The notes beneath the pieces were generated by a model that was not told the origin of the DNA, made no database searches, and saw only the letters and a program-made list of their open reading frames with translations. Shown here piece after piece: positions 52,252 to 61,104 of a DNA stretch of 64,000 nucleotides; positions within the stretch are counted from its first letter, which is position 1; each line of letters begins with the position of its first letter. The translations under genes and the position numbers were made by a program. The stretch comes from Aquibacillus saliphilus (GTDB lineage: Bacteria; Bacillota; Bacilli; Bacillales; Amphibacillaceae): assembly GCF_020404745.1 (NCBI RefSeq), contig NZ_JAIZAP010000022.1, positions 18,106 to 82,105 of the forward strand, read 5' to 3'.

Positions 52252-52431
52252 TACAGTCCGGGAGATTAAAAATGGACTGCTGTAGATAATTAAATTTCTG
52301 AGTTACCCACGTCCAGCTCCAGCGCCTGCCCCGCCTGCGGTCTTAAGTCAATCCTCTTTGTCGAAAAAGCACCACATAGAGACTCGACTTATGCTTGTCG
52401 GGGGTGACCAAGGCGCCCTGCGCTTTTCTTA
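52252..52431. repeat. Dispersed GC-rich repeat, copy 2
   Basis: Same family as 12756-12972: ACGTCCAGCTCCAGCGCCT, GCGGTCTTAAG, GCTTGTCGGGG and CAAGGCGCCCTGCGC, with the left flank AATGGACTGCTGTAGATAATTAA matching too. It lacks an inner segment of copy 1. The 51959-52251 and 52432-52489 flanks show nothing else; a 60-codon frame at 51951 has no ribosome binding site and is not supported. Confidence 0.8.
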
Positions 52432-52489
52432 TACCCTAACCTATCCAGTCTAAAAATATAACATCTACGAAAAGAGAGGAGCGTTACGC

Positions 52490-53413
52490 GTGTTTGAATT
52501 ATTCACTATATTGAAAGACGTCATCTTACCTGTATTTATCTTAATGGCACTGGGCTACATCTTACATAAAAAGTTTCACCTCGATATTTCTACATTAGCG
52601 AAATTAAACATCTACTTTTTGGTTCCTGGTTTTATCTTTGTGAAATTATATAATACGCAAATTTCTTGGAACTTATTTTCTGATATCTTTTTATTCTTTT
52701 GCTTATATGTTTTCATGTTATTTCTTATTTCCATTGTTGTCGGTAAAATGATGGGTTTAGATAAAGGGGAAAAAACTGCATTCTCAAATAGTGTCATGTT
52801 TTACAATTCCGCTAATTATGGTGTGCCAGTCAATGATTTAGTATTTAAAAGTGATCCATTTGCTATGTCAATCCAGGTTATTGTTTTAACATTACAAAAT
52901 ATCTTTTTGTTTTCCTATGGTATCTTTTCTTTACAGTCAGTTAGTAAAGGGAAGCTTAAAGCAGCACTAGGTTATTTCAAAATGCCTGTTTTATACGCAA
53001 TGTTGGCTGGGATATTGCTAAACATCTTTCATGTTCCAATCCCTTCATTTATTTGGGTACCTTCGAATTATATTTCTGATGCACTGATTTCATTGGCGCT
53101 AGTTACTCTTGGTGCACAGGTAGCTGCATTGAAATTTAAATTTGGCCTTCTGTCTGTCTATATGAGTCTTGTTATTAGACTTTTAGTGGGTCCTGTTATT
53201 GCCTTGGCAATTATATTTATCTTCAAAATGGATGGGATGTTCGCGCAAGCATTATTAATATCTTCAGCAATGCCTACTGCTGTAAATAGTGCCGTCATTG
53301 CACAGGAATATAAAAACCACCCGGAATTTGCTTCTCAGGTGGTAGTGCTTTCTACTATTGTTAGTGCATTTACAGTGTCAATGATTATCTACCTGGCGAG
53401 AATTATATTTTAG
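52490..53413 (+). CDS. AEC family transporter (auxin efflux carrier-like)
   Basis: A 307-residue membrane protein with about ten helices. MALGYILHKKFHLDISTLAKLNIYFLVPG and SVMFYNSANYGVPVNDLVF, and at the C-terminal half PTAVNSAVIAQEYKNHPEFASQVV, are the repeated blocks of the AEC (bile/arsenite/riboflavin-like) fold used by MleP/MdcF-type carriers for malate, malonate and other organic acids. Substrate unknown. GTG start with GAGAGGAG nine bases upstream. Monocistronic. Confidence 0.9.
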   Translation: MFELFTILKDVILPVFILMALGYILHKKFHLDISTLAKLNIYFLVPGFIFVKLYNTQISWNLFSDIFLFFCLYVFMLFLISIVVGKMMGLDKGEKTAFSNSVMFYNSANYGVPVNDLVFKSDPFAMSIQVIVLTLQNIFLFSYGIFSLQSVSKGKLKAALGYFKMPVLYAMLAGILLNIFHVPIPSFIWVPSNYISDALISLALVTLGAQVAALKFKFGLLSVYMSLVIRLLVGPVIALAIIFIFKMDGMFAQALLISSAMPTAVNSAVIAQEYKNHPEFASQVVVLSTIVSAFTVSMIIYLARIIF

Positions 53414-53633
53414 ACTAACTGTTATCAGGACACATCCTAAACTATTTCATTTTTTAAAACTACAGTTTTACTAAACTGAACAGGTGGATGTTCACTCTTC
53501 GAATAGAGCTTCAAACAAAATGCACGTAACTTTTTTACCAGGTTAGTCTAATCATAAAATCCTTTAAAGAAAAAAGAGGATACCCTCTAACTGTGTAGAA
53601 GTATATTTAATATTAGCCATCTAAGAAAACAAC

Positions 53634-54653
53634 TTGATACATAAAGAAAGAGGCGATTCTATCAAACATTTAAACGAAGTGCGCTGGGGAATAATTGGTT
53701 GTGGCGATGTAACTGAAGTAAAAAGTGGTCCCGCACTGCAGAAGGTTGAGAATTCGCAACTTGTAGCTGTGATGCGTAGAAATGGCGAGTTAGCTAAGGA
53801 TTACGCGAGAAGGCATGATGTTCCTAATTGGTATGATAATGCTGACCAATTAATTAATGATCCATTAGTGAATGCAGTTTACATCGCTACTCCACCTGCC
53901 TTTCATATGGAATACGCGGTAAAGGCAGCAAATGCGGGGAAAGTAGTTTATGTGGAGAAACCGATGGCGTTAAATCCAAACGAATGTCAAATGATGATTG
54001 ATAGTTGCAAACAAAACGCTGTTCCACTTTTTGTCGCATATTACCGTAGAGAATTAGATCGGTTTTTAAAAGTAAAAGAAATCATTGATCAAGGATTAAT
54101 TGGTGATACCCGTTTTGTATCCACGGTACAATACCAGCCAACTGCTGAAACTGAAATGGATCAAACAAATCCACCTTGGAGAATACAACCTGACCTTGCT
54201 GGTGGAGGACTGTTTTTTGATTTGGCTAGTCACACTTTAGACATTCTCGACTTTTTGTTGGGACCGATTGAACAGGTACGTGGGTTTGCAAACAATCAAG
54301 CCGGCCACTACCATGCAGAGGATATTGTAACAGGTACCTATTCGTTTAGATCCGGAGTACAGGGAATTGGTAGTTGGTGTTTTAATGCTTTGGACCGGGA
54401 AGATAGGAATGAGATCATTGGTTCAAAAGGGAAAGTTACATTTGCTACTTTCGGCGAAGGGCCAATTCAATTGAGTGTGAATGGTAAGATCACTGAATGG
54501 GGTTTTAAGAATCCGGTCCATGTGCAGCAGCCATTGATTCAAACGATTGTCGATCAACTGACAGGCAACAATGAAGGTATATGCCCAAGTAACGGGGAAT
54601 CTGGGATTCGGACAAATTGGGTAATGGAACAAATGGTAACTGGAAAAGTTTAA
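53634..54653 (+). CDS. Gfo/Idh/MocA family oxidoreductase
   Basis: About 339 residues: Rossmann motif WGIIGCGDVTEVKSGPAL (short loop version), EKP signature YVEKPMALNPNEC, FVAYYRRELDRFLKVKEIID and LAGGGLFFDLASHTLDILDF of the C-terminal domain. Dehydrogenates a sugar or polyol with NAD(P). The start is uncertain: AAGAAAGAGGC lies seven bases before ATC 53661, which would give the natural KHLNEVRWGIIG start, while the nearest classical codons are TTG 53634 (no ribosome binding site) and GTG 53679. It opens a sugar-related gene group. 53414-53633 shows no recognised feature. Confidence 0.88.
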   Translation: MIHKERGDSIKHLNEVRWGIIGCGDVTEVKSGPALQKVENSQLVAVMRRNGELAKDYARRHDVPNWYDNADQLINDPLVNAVYIATPPAFHMEYAVKAANAGKVVYVEKPMALNPNECQMMIDSCKQNAVPLFVAYYRRELDRFLKVKEIIDQGLIGDTRFVSTVQYQPTAETEMDQTNPPWRIQPDLAGGGLFFDLASHTLDILDFLLGPIEQVRGFANNQAGHYHAEDIVTGTYSFRSGVQGIGSWCFNALDREDRNEIIGSKGKVTFATFGEGPIQLSVNGKITEWGFKNPVHVQQPLIQTIVDQLTGNNEGICPSNGESGIRTNWVMEQMVTGKV

Positions 54654-54709
54654 TTTAATAAAGTGATTATAGAAAATGAGTGATGATATTATTAATAAGG
54701 TATGAAATA

Positions 54710-54781
54710 CTAGCTCCGGCACCTGAGCTTCTTTGTAGCGTAAATAACACATAGAAGCTCCGGCTTGTAGCTTTTTCTTAT
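54710..54781. repeat. Short degenerate copy of a Bacillaceae GC-rich repeat
   Basis: CTAGCTCCGGCACCTGAGCTTC and GAAGCTCCGGCTTGTAGCTTTTTCTT correspond to the left, middle and right ends of the same type of element as 12756 and 52252, but shortened. It forms GAGCTTC/GAAGCTC inverted arms and may end the oxidoreductase transcript. Confidence 0.5.
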
Positions 54782-54788
54782 TATAAAA

Positions 54789-54802
54789 TTAAAGCGTTTT
54801 CA
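54789..54802 (+). promoter_or_regulatory. cre-like site
   Basis: TTAAAGCGTTTTCA matches the CcpA consensus TGWNANCGNTNWCA except T for G at position 2. It is 25 bp before the VOC gene start, fitting carbon catabolite repression of this operon. Confidence 0.5.
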
Positions 54803-54826
54803 AATTATAAAATTGGAGGTATTTAA

Positions 54827-55234
54827 ATGATAAAAGGAATTGGTCATGCGGCCTACACTGTAGCAGATATGGAAAAGTCATTGGATTTTTACTGCAACGT
54901 ATTAGGGTTTGAAAAGCTATTTGATTTACACAATATCAAGGACGAACCATGGATTGTTTATTTAAAGGTTTCAGAAGGGCAGTATATTGAATTGTTTTAC
55001 GGTGGAGAGAAAAAGGTTCAAATTGACGGCAGTACGATTGGCTATTCGCATCTATGTTTTGAAGTGGAAAACATTGAGGTAATAGCCAATCACCTTAAAA
55101 GTAAGGGTTATACATTGGATGTAGAACCAAAGGAAGGATTGGACGGAAATTATCAATGTTGGGTAAAAGACCCTGATAAAAATCGAATTGAATTTATTCA
55201 AATGCGACCTGATTCGCTACAACTAAGAACGTAA
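54827..55234 (+). CDS. VOC family protein (glyoxalase/dioxygenase superfamily)
   Basis: A 135-residue metal-binding VOC protein built of paired beta-alpha-beta modules. GIGHAAYTVADMEKSLDFYC and YLKVSEGQYIELFYGG form the first half; YSHLCFEVENIEVIANHLKSK and WVKDPDKNRIEFIQ the second; the metal ligands H (GHAAYT), E (YIELF), H (SHLCF) and E (IEFIQ) are all present. Substrate unknown; placement between two sugar oxidoreductases suggests a 3-keto-sugar or related carbonyl. TTGGAGGTATTTAA precedes ATG. Confidence 0.88.
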   Translation: MIKGIGHAAYTVADMEKSLDFYCNVLGFEKLFDLHNIKDEPWIVYLKVSEGQYIELFYGGEKKVQIDGSTIGYSHLCFEVENIEVIANHLKSKGYTLDVEPKEGLDGNYQCWVKDPDKNRIEFIQMRPDSLQLRT

Positions 55235-55331
55235 TATAGAAAAATGAATAGAGGTTGTCCGCCTAAGTAAATAGGAATGTTGTTTAAAAGGTGCTTAATG
55301 ATTGTTGAAATTAAACGAGAGGATGTTGACG

Positions 55332-56369
55332 ATGTCGAAATTAAAAATTGGAATAATTGGTGCTGGTGGAATAGCTACAGACGTACACATTCCGAATTAC
55401 TTAAAGCAAGAAAGTGTAGAAATAGGAGCAATTGCTGATGTTGCGTTAGTTAGGGCACAAGAAGCTGCAACTAACTTTTCAATTCCACATGCATTTGGAT
55501 CATACCAAGAAATGCTTGAGAATGTAGAACTCGATGCAGTTAGTGTTTGTGTCCCAAATAAATTTCATGCAGAAGCGGCTATTGCTGCACTAGAAGCAGG
55601 ATGTCATGTTCTATGTGAAAAACCACCAGCGATGACTGTCGACGAGGCAGAACGTATGCAACAAGCAGCAGAAAAAGCTGGGAAGTTTTTAACTTATGGT
55701 TTTCATTATCGCCATCAATCAGAAGTTACGACTGCAAAAGCGTTTATTGATGGTGGTGAACTAGGAGATATTTATTCTGCACGGGTTCAAGCAATTCGCC
55801 GGAGGGGGATTCCGGGCTGGGGTGTCTTCACGAACAAGGAACTTCAAGGCGGTGGACCGTTAATTGATATTGGTGTCCATATGTTAGATACTGCCCTTTA
55901 TTTGATGGATTATCCAGAGCCAGATGTCGTGTTAGGGAAAACACACCAACAAATAGGCAATAAAAAAGGTGTAGGATTACTTGGTCAATGGGACTGGGAA
56001 AATTTCACGGTAGAAGATATGGCTGTCGGGATGATTACATTTAAAAATGGTGCTTCTTTAGTCCTTGAAGCTGCGTTTGCGGCGAACGTTGCTGAACGTG
56101 ATACGATGCAGGTTTCTTTAATGGGAAATGAAGGTGGAGCAGATATATTTCCACTAAAGATTTATCAGGAGAAGCACGATTCGTTAATTGATATTACACC
56201 TGCTTATTTACCTGAAGGTGGTGGGCATGAGCGCGAAATTAAGCACTTTGTAGAAAGCTGCCTGAAAAATGAACAGCCTTTAAGTACACCGCTCCAAGGT
56301 ACAATTATTCAAAAAATAGTTAATGCTCTTTATCAGTCAGCCGAATCGGGAAAAGCAGTTCAATTGTAA
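55332..56369 (+). CDS. Gfo/Idh/MocA family oxidoreductase
   Basis: A 345-residue enzyme: IGIIGAGGIATDVHIPNYLK, LCEKPPAMTVDEAERMQ, YGFHYRHQSEVTTAKAFIDG and GGGPLIDIGVHMLDTALYLM (the conserved DxGxHxxD segment) followed by TFKNGASLVLEAAFAANV. Related to glucose-fructose oxidoreductase, scyllo-inositol and levoglucosan dehydrogenases. GAGAGGATGTTGACG favours ATG 55332; the frame opens at 55302. It is 98 bp after the VOC gene and 41 bp before the isomerase-like gene, so probably one operon of sugar oxidation. Confidence 0.9.
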   Translation: MSKLKIGIIGAGGIATDVHIPNYLKQESVEIGAIADVALVRAQEAATNFSIPHAFGSYQEMLENVELDAVSVCVPNKFHAEAAIAALEAGCHVLCEKPPAMTVDEAERMQQAAEKAGKFLTYGFHYRHQSEVTTAKAFIDGGELGDIYSARVQAIRRRGIPGWGVFTNKELQGGGPLIDIGVHMLDTALYLMDYPEPDVVLGKTHQQIGNKKGVGLLGQWDWENFTVEDMAVGMITFKNGASLVLEAAFAANVAERDTMQVSLMGNEGGADIFPLKIYQEKHDSLIDITPAYLPEGGGHEREIKHFVESCLKNEQPLSTPLQGTIIQKIVNALYQSAESGKAVQL

Positions 56370-56410
56370 AATCATTTTGAATGAATTAAGAGATAGAAAG
56401 GGAGATTTTT

Positions 56411-57166
56411 GTGGGGAAATTAGGAATTCAACTATATTCTGTGCGAGATAAAACAAGTAAAGATTTTCTTGGCACCATCAGTGAACTAGGACAAATGGGT
56501 TATCAAGGTGTTCAATTTGCAGGATTTTTTGAAACACCCGCTAAACAATTAAAACAGGTAATGGATGATTCAGGAGTGATTAGTGCAGGTAGTCATACTA
56601 GATATGATATGTTGCTAGATGAACATCTGATGCAATCATTAGAATACAATCACACGATTGGGAATGAATTAATTATTTGTCCATCTTTACCAGAAGAGTT
56701 TAAAGGCAGTGTCGATGCTTTTAAGCGGGCAGCTGATTCTTTAAATGAGATTGGTCGTAAATGTAATGACCAAGGCTTTACCTTTGGATACCATAATCAC
56801 GACTTCGAATTTAGTGATTTGGGTAGTGGAAAACGTGGGTTTGAGATTTTATATGAGAATACAGACCCTAATTTTATGAAGATGGAACTTGATTGTTACT
56901 GGGCACTACATGCTGGTTTTGATCCTTTAGAAATAATAAAACAAAACAGGAACCGTTGTGTGTCACTGCATATTAAAGATATGAAACGTGTGGAAGGGAA
57001 AAAAGTCAGCACAGAAGTAGGTCAAGGGGAACTGGATATCCAAGCATTACTAAAAGAAGGGAGAGAATGCGGTGTAGACTGGTTTACAATAGAGCAAGAA
57101 GATTTTGATAAAGATACACTGGAAAGTGCGTATATAAATCTAACAAATATAAAAGAACTAATCTGA
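56411..57166 (+). CDS. Sugar phosphate isomerase/epimerase-like TIM barrel protein
   Basis: A 251-residue AP-endonuclease-2-type TIM barrel. GIQLYSVRDKTSKDFLGTIS and MGYQGVQFAGF begin the barrel; HNHDFEF, MELDCYWALHAG, VSLHIKD and EQEDFD carry the His/Glu/Asp metal ligands. Relatives include IolE/IolI, tagatose epimerase-like and 3-keto-glycoside beta-eliminating enzymes. GTG start with AAAGGGAGATTTTT. Together with two Gfo/Idh/MocA enzymes this suggests oxidation then rearrangement or cleavage of a sugar. Confidence 0.88.
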   Translation: MGKLGIQLYSVRDKTSKDFLGTISELGQMGYQGVQFAGFFETPAKQLKQVMDDSGVISAGSHTRYDMLLDEHLMQSLEYNHTIGNELIICPSLPEEFKGSVDAFKRAADSLNEIGRKCNDQGFTFGYHNHDFEFSDLGSGKRGFEILYENTDPNFMKMELDCYWALHAGFDPLEIIKQNRNRCVSLHIKDMKRVEGKKVSTEVGQGELDIQALLKEGRECGVDWFTIEQEDFDKDTLESAYINLTNIKELI

Positions 57167-57224
57167 CAGTAGTTAAGAAAGAAAATATTCAATCATTCTA
57201 CCGGGTGAAGATTAATTGATAACG

Positions 57225-57268
57225 AATCCCTTTCCCTCCTTGTCTTATTTTAGAGGGAAAGGGATTTA
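57225..57268 (+). terminator. Strong terminator
   Basis: AATCCCTTTCCCTC (57225-57238) is the exact reverse complement of GAGGGAAAGGGATT (57253-57266). It ends the sugar operon. Confidence 0.88.
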
Positions 57269-57287
57269 TCAATTTTCTTATTCGATT

Positions 57288-57466
57288 TCAATTGTTTTGC
57301 CTCTCCTGTTTGTCGACGATTTGTTGATAGTAATCAGACCGTTTCGGATTGATGTCTATTACTCCAGATAAATACCACTTTCATTTTGCTCATCTAGTTA
57401 GTTACTTAAATATACATGACCATACCCACTGATACCGACTAATACAATTGATACTTGCTGCTTCAT
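57288..57466 (-). pseudogene. N-terminal remnant of a Gfo/Idh/MocA oxidoreductase
   Basis: On the minus strand, GGAGAATTCTT then ATG 57466 begins MKQQVSIVLVGISGYGHVYL, SN, a TAA, then LDEQNESGIYL, a frameshift, and GVIDINPKRSDYYQQIVDKQ before TGA 57288. Read through, this is the first ~50 residues (Rossmann motif, second strand ending in D) of an oxidoreductase. Two lesions and a missing remainder show decay. It lies 17 bp behind the AraC-type regulator gene, so regulator and enzyme were probably one operon. Confidence 0.75.
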
Positions 57467-57482
57467 AAGAATTCTCCATATT

Positions 57483-58310
57483 TTAGTGAAATGTTCGAAA
57501 CTTTTCCGGTGGTATGCCAACAATCTTTTTGAAAGTAGCTATGAAGTGACTTGGTGACCTGAATCCTATTTCTTTTGCTACTTGATTAATGGTCATTTCT
57601 TTTGATTCAAACAACAAATGTTTCGCAGTTCGAATCCGTAAATCTAAGAAATAGGCATAAGGTGAAACATTAAATGTATTTCGAAATAGACCATTAAGTT
57701 GTCTAGGTGAGATATCTAAAAACTGCGCAAACTCAATTAATCCAATATTGGGGTTGGAAATATTAGCTTTCATCCATTTGATTAAAGGTTGTAGTTTCTC
57801 CAAATTACCGGAGACAGCTAGATTTTTTTCGGCTCCAGCATAATTTTTTACCATCAATAAAAACTGATAAACATTCGTTGATGCATGAATGCCGAAAACA
57901 TCATTCGTGTCCTCAATGTTCTGCATAAAATCTATGATTTCAGTCCTAATCGGATTGTCACTTTCCCACTGATAAAATGCTTCTGATTGTAATCCTATGT
58001 ACGACATCACATCGGCAATGATTTTTCCGCCGAAAGTTAGATATGTAGTTTCCCATTTGTCAGTAAGTGCTTGGTAGGAGTGACTTACATGAGGACTAAT
58101 TAGCATCCCACAGTTAGGTTTCAGGATGTATCTTTCCCCGTTAAATGCAAACTCTCCTTCACCGGCAATTGTTTGTAGCCAGTGATAATGGGGGTAACCA
58201 TGGGGACGGGTTATTTTTTCTTGATGGGGATTAAAGCCAATACTTTCTATATAAATTGGTAAGAGTGGCCTGCTCTGAAAAGGAGTTAGTACCATTCTTC
58301 GTTTATTCAC
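57483..58310 (-). CDS. AraC family transcriptional regulator
   Basis: A 275-residue regulator. The N-terminal cupin-like sensor (about 20-110) has HYHWLQTIAGEGEFAFNGE and GMLISPHVSHSY; the C-terminal double helix-turn-helix (about 180-273) has IGLIEFAQFLDISPRQLNGLF and MTINQVAKEIGFRSPSHFIATFKK, IVGIPPEKFR. GTG 58310 follows GGAGGGATCAATA. It is divergent from the beta-galactosidase gene, sharing the 118-bp promoter region, and likely switches it on in response to a galactoside or related sugar. Confidence 0.92.
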   Translation of the reverse strand: MNKRRMVLTPFQSRPLLPIYIESIGFNPHQEKITRPHGYPHYHWLQTIAGEGEFAFNGERYILKPNCGMLISPHVSHSYQALTDKWETTYLTFGGKIIADVMSYIGLQSEAFYQWESDNPIRTEIIDFMQNIEDTNDVFGIHASTNVYQFLLMVKNYAGAEKNLAVSGNLEKLQPLIKWMKANISNPNIGLIEFAQFLDISPRQLNGLFRNTFNVSPYAYFLDLRIRTAKHLLFESKEMTINQVAKEIGFRSPSHFIATFKKIVGIPPEKFRTFH

Positions 58311-58377
58311 TATTGATCCCTCCGAAAAATGCCATTTTCTTATATCAGTGTTAAAAATATTATATATAAAAGAATAT

Positions 58378-58391
58378 TGTAAGCGAATACA
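58378..58391 (+). promoter_or_regulatory. cre-like site between araC-type gene and beta-galactosidase
   Basis: TGTAAGCGAATACA fits the CcpA consensus TGWNANCGNTNWCA except A for T at position 10; the flanks extend it to ATTGTA...TACAAT. It lies 38 bp before the beta-galactosidase start. Confidence 0.55.
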
Positions 58392-58428
58392 ATGATTATA
58401 TATTATATCACAAGGGTGGGAGTAAAAA

Positions 58429-60471
58429 ATGATTAATGAAAAATTAGCAAAGATTTGGTACGGAGGAGATTATAATCCAGAACAGTGGGATCAATCCGCA
58501 TGGGATGAAGATGTTCGGATGTTTAAGCTAGCAGGAATTGACGTCGCAACCTTGAATGTATTTTCTTGGTCGCTAAACCAGCCGGATGAACATACATATA
58601 ACTTTGAATGGTTAGATCAAACAATTGATCGATTATATCAAAATGGAATATATACGTGTCTTGCGACTAGTACCGGAGCACATCCTGCTTGGATGGCTTC
58701 TAAATATCCAGATGTATTGCGTGTTGATTTTCAAGGTAGAAAGAGAAAATTTGGTGCAAGACATAACTCTTGTCCAAACAGTCCAACTTACCGAAAGTAT
58801 TCGGAAAGAATTGCAGCTAAACTAGCGGAACGATATCAGGATCACCCTGCTGTTCTCGTTTGGCATGTGTCGAACGAATATGGTGGATATTGTTATTGTG
58901 ACCATTGTGCAGAGGGATTCCGTGAATGGCTAAGAGAACGATACGGGACACTTGAAAAGGTGAATATTTCGTGGAATACAAGGTTTTGGGGGCACACATT
59001 TTATGATTGGTCAGAAATTGTTCCTCCAAATGAACTTAGTGAGGAGCAGCCTGGTGATGTTAGTTTTTTTCAAGGAATTTCGCTTGATTACCGAAGGTTT
59101 ATGTCAGATAGCTTACTAGATTGCTACAAATTAGAATATGATGCAATTAAACAACATGACAAAAACACACCGATAACTACTAACTTAATGGGTACGTTCC
59201 TAGATCTTGATTATTTCAAGTGGGCAAAACATTTAGATGTTGTCTCATGGGACAATTATCCGAGAATTGATACACCAGTTAGCTTTACAGCTATGACCCA
59301 TGATTTAATGAGGGGACTAAGAAGTGGGCAGCCATTTATGTTAATGGAGCAAACGCCTAGTCAACAAAATTGGCAAGCATACAATTCATTAAAACGACCT
59401 GGGGTAATGAGATTATGGAGCTATCAGGCTATAGCGCGGGGTGCTGATACGGTCATGTTTTTTCAATTGCGTCGTTCTGTCGGGGCTACTGAAAAATACC
59501 ATGGTGCGGTAATTGAGCATGTTGGTCACGAACGAACAAGGGTGTTCAAAGAAACAGCTGAACTAGGAAAAGAATTAAGTGAGCTATCTGATCAGCTGTT
59601 AGATGCAAGGGTCAATGCGAAAGTAGCGATTGTATATGACTGGGAAAATAGATGGGCAATAAATTTATCAAGCGGACCGTCAGCAGCGCTTGATTATGTG
59701 ACAGAAGTACACAAGTATTATGATGCATTTTATCAAGCGAATATCCAGGTTGATATGATTAGTGTTGAGGAGGATCTTAGTAACTACGATGCCGTGATTG
59801 CTCCCGTACTCTATATGGTAAAACAAGGGTATGCAAAAAAACTTGAGGAATTCGTTAAGAACGGAGGTACATTTGTAACTACTTTCTTTAGCGGGATTGT
59901 AAACGAAAATGATTTAGTTACATTAGGTGGTTATCCAGGTGAATTAAGAAACATGCTAGGCATTTGGTCTGAGGAAATTGATGCACTAAATCCAGACAGT
60001 AAAAATCAAATTGTTATAAAAGGCCAACATGCTAATCTTACAGGCGAATATGAATGTAACCTTTTATTCGACTTGATTCATTCTGAGGGAGCTGAGGTAG
60101 TAGCTGAATATGGAGATGATTTTTATCAAGGGATGCCAGTTGTAACTAGAAACAAGTTCGGTAAAGGGAATTCTTGGTATATTGCATCTAGTCCAGATCA
60201 AGCTTTTTTAGAAGGATTTGTATCTGAATTGTGTAGTGAAAAAGATATTAAACCAAACGTTAAAGCAGGGACCGGGATTGAAACATCGGAACGCGTAAAA
60301 AATGGCAAACCATATCTATTTGTAATGAATCATAATGACATAAAAAGTGAATTTGATTTAGAGGAGAAAGTTAGGGAAGACTTATTAACAGGCGAAACAA
60401 AGTCTGGCAAGGTATTAATAGGAGCTAAAGGCGTAATGATACTAGGGTATGAGCAGGTTGGGGATTTATAA
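58429..60471 (+). CDS. Beta-galactosidase, glycoside hydrolase family 42
   Basis: A 680-residue GH42 enzyme. The start IWYGGDYNPEQW is diagnostic. Acid/base Glu is E150 in WHVSNEYGG and the nucleophile E307 in MLMEQTPSQQNW. Cys residues 115, 156, 158 and 161 match the metal-binding site of many members. The trimerisation domain (about 395-600) and a C-terminal beta domain follow. No signal peptide, so it cuts imported galactosides inside the cell. AAGGGTGGGAGTAAAAA precedes ATG. Regulation by the divergent AraC protein and CcpA is inferred. Confidence 0.95.
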   Translation: MINEKLAKIWYGGDYNPEQWDQSAWDEDVRMFKLAGIDVATLNVFSWSLNQPDEHTYNFEWLDQTIDRLYQNGIYTCLATSTGAHPAWMASKYPDVLRVDFQGRKRKFGARHNSCPNSPTYRKYSERIAAKLAERYQDHPAVLVWHVSNEYGGYCYCDHCAEGFREWLRERYGTLEKVNISWNTRFWGHTFYDWSEIVPPNELSEEQPGDVSFFQGISLDYRRFMSDSLLDCYKLEYDAIKQHDKNTPITTNLMGTFLDLDYFKWAKHLDVVSWDNYPRIDTPVSFTAMTHDLMRGLRSGQPFMLMEQTPSQQNWQAYNSLKRPGVMRLWSYQAIARGADTVMFFQLRRSVGATEKYHGAVIEHVGHERTRVFKETAELGKELSELSDQLLDARVNAKVAIVYDWENRWAINLSSGPSAALDYVTEVHKYYDAFYQANIQVDMISVEEDLSNYDAVIAPVLYMVKQGYAKKLEEFVKNGGTFVTTFFSGIVNENDLVTLGGYPGELRNMLGIWSEEIDALNPDSKNQIVIKGQHANLTGEYECNLLFDLIHSEGAEVVAEYGDDFYQGMPVVTRNKFGKGNSWYIASSPDQAFLEGFVSELCSEKDIKPNVKAGTGIETSERVKNGKPYLFVMNHNDIKSEFDLEEKVREDLLTGETKSGKVLIGAKGVMILGYEQVGDL

Positions 60472-60491
60472 AAGAACGAACCACGAGGGAG

Positions 60492-60522
60492 CAGTTAGGT
60501 TAGTACTAACTGTTTCTTTTTG
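60492..60522 (+). terminator. Terminator of the beta-galactosidase gene
   Basis: CAGTTAG (60492-60498) pairs with CTAACTG (60506-60512), followed by TTTCTTTTT. Confidence 0.8.
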
Positions 60523-60601
60523 GTCATAGCAAAGAGACCATTGTTAATGAAAAATAAAACGGTATCATCAGCGGGAGTTTACTAAAGGATTGGCAAATCA
60601 A

Positions 60602-60799
60602 TTACTTCATCCAATCTTCAAACAAGCCACTTCCATTACAACCGGGACAGTGATAGTTAGTGCCATAATAATGTTCATACGACATTATCGGAATCCCCAT
60701 TCCATTACAATCAGGACATTTACCTAACTGTTCCATCTTTGAAACTTTCTTTTGATACTTTTTATTTGTCCAATCAGATAACACACTGAATAATCCCAT
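60602..60799 (-). CDS. Small zinc-finger protein (DnaJ-type CxxCxGxG)
   Basis: About 65 residues with two CxxCxGxG motifs, CPDCNGMG and CPGCNGSG, the zinc-knuckle unit of the DnaJ cysteine-rich domain, joined by a Tyr-rich loop (SYEHYYGTNYH). The N-terminal half is a basic helix (WTNKKYQKKVSKMEQ). Small proteins of this kind are common in Bacillus and have no assigned role. GAGGTGATCAAA precedes ATG 60799; GTG at 60808 overlaps that site. The 60809-61104 stretch in front shows nothing else recognised. Confidence 0.75.
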   Translation of the reverse strand: MGLFSVLSDWTNKKYQKKVSKMEQLGKCPDCNGMGIPIMSYEHYYGTNYHCPGCNGSGLFEDWMK

Positions 60800-61104
60800 T
60801 TTGATCACCTCAAAATTTATTATGTGTTTATATTTTTATTTTATTCAGATAATCGCAATATGGAACACGTTTAAATGTCGAGCTTTTGTTGTTTGGAGAA
60901 TGGAGACCGATATGCTAGATGTATTTAAACGGTAACTGAAAAGGTGTGGAGCTTAACTTTCAAGTAACTAAAAGACGGTTTAAAACAATGGCATAAATTG
61001 GTTGTGGGATTAATAGGTAGCAGACAATGGAAATCGGAGGTGTTTTAAAGTACAATTAAACTATTATGTTTTTTTAACTTTAAAGAGCTTCTGAGGTGAA
61101 CAAA

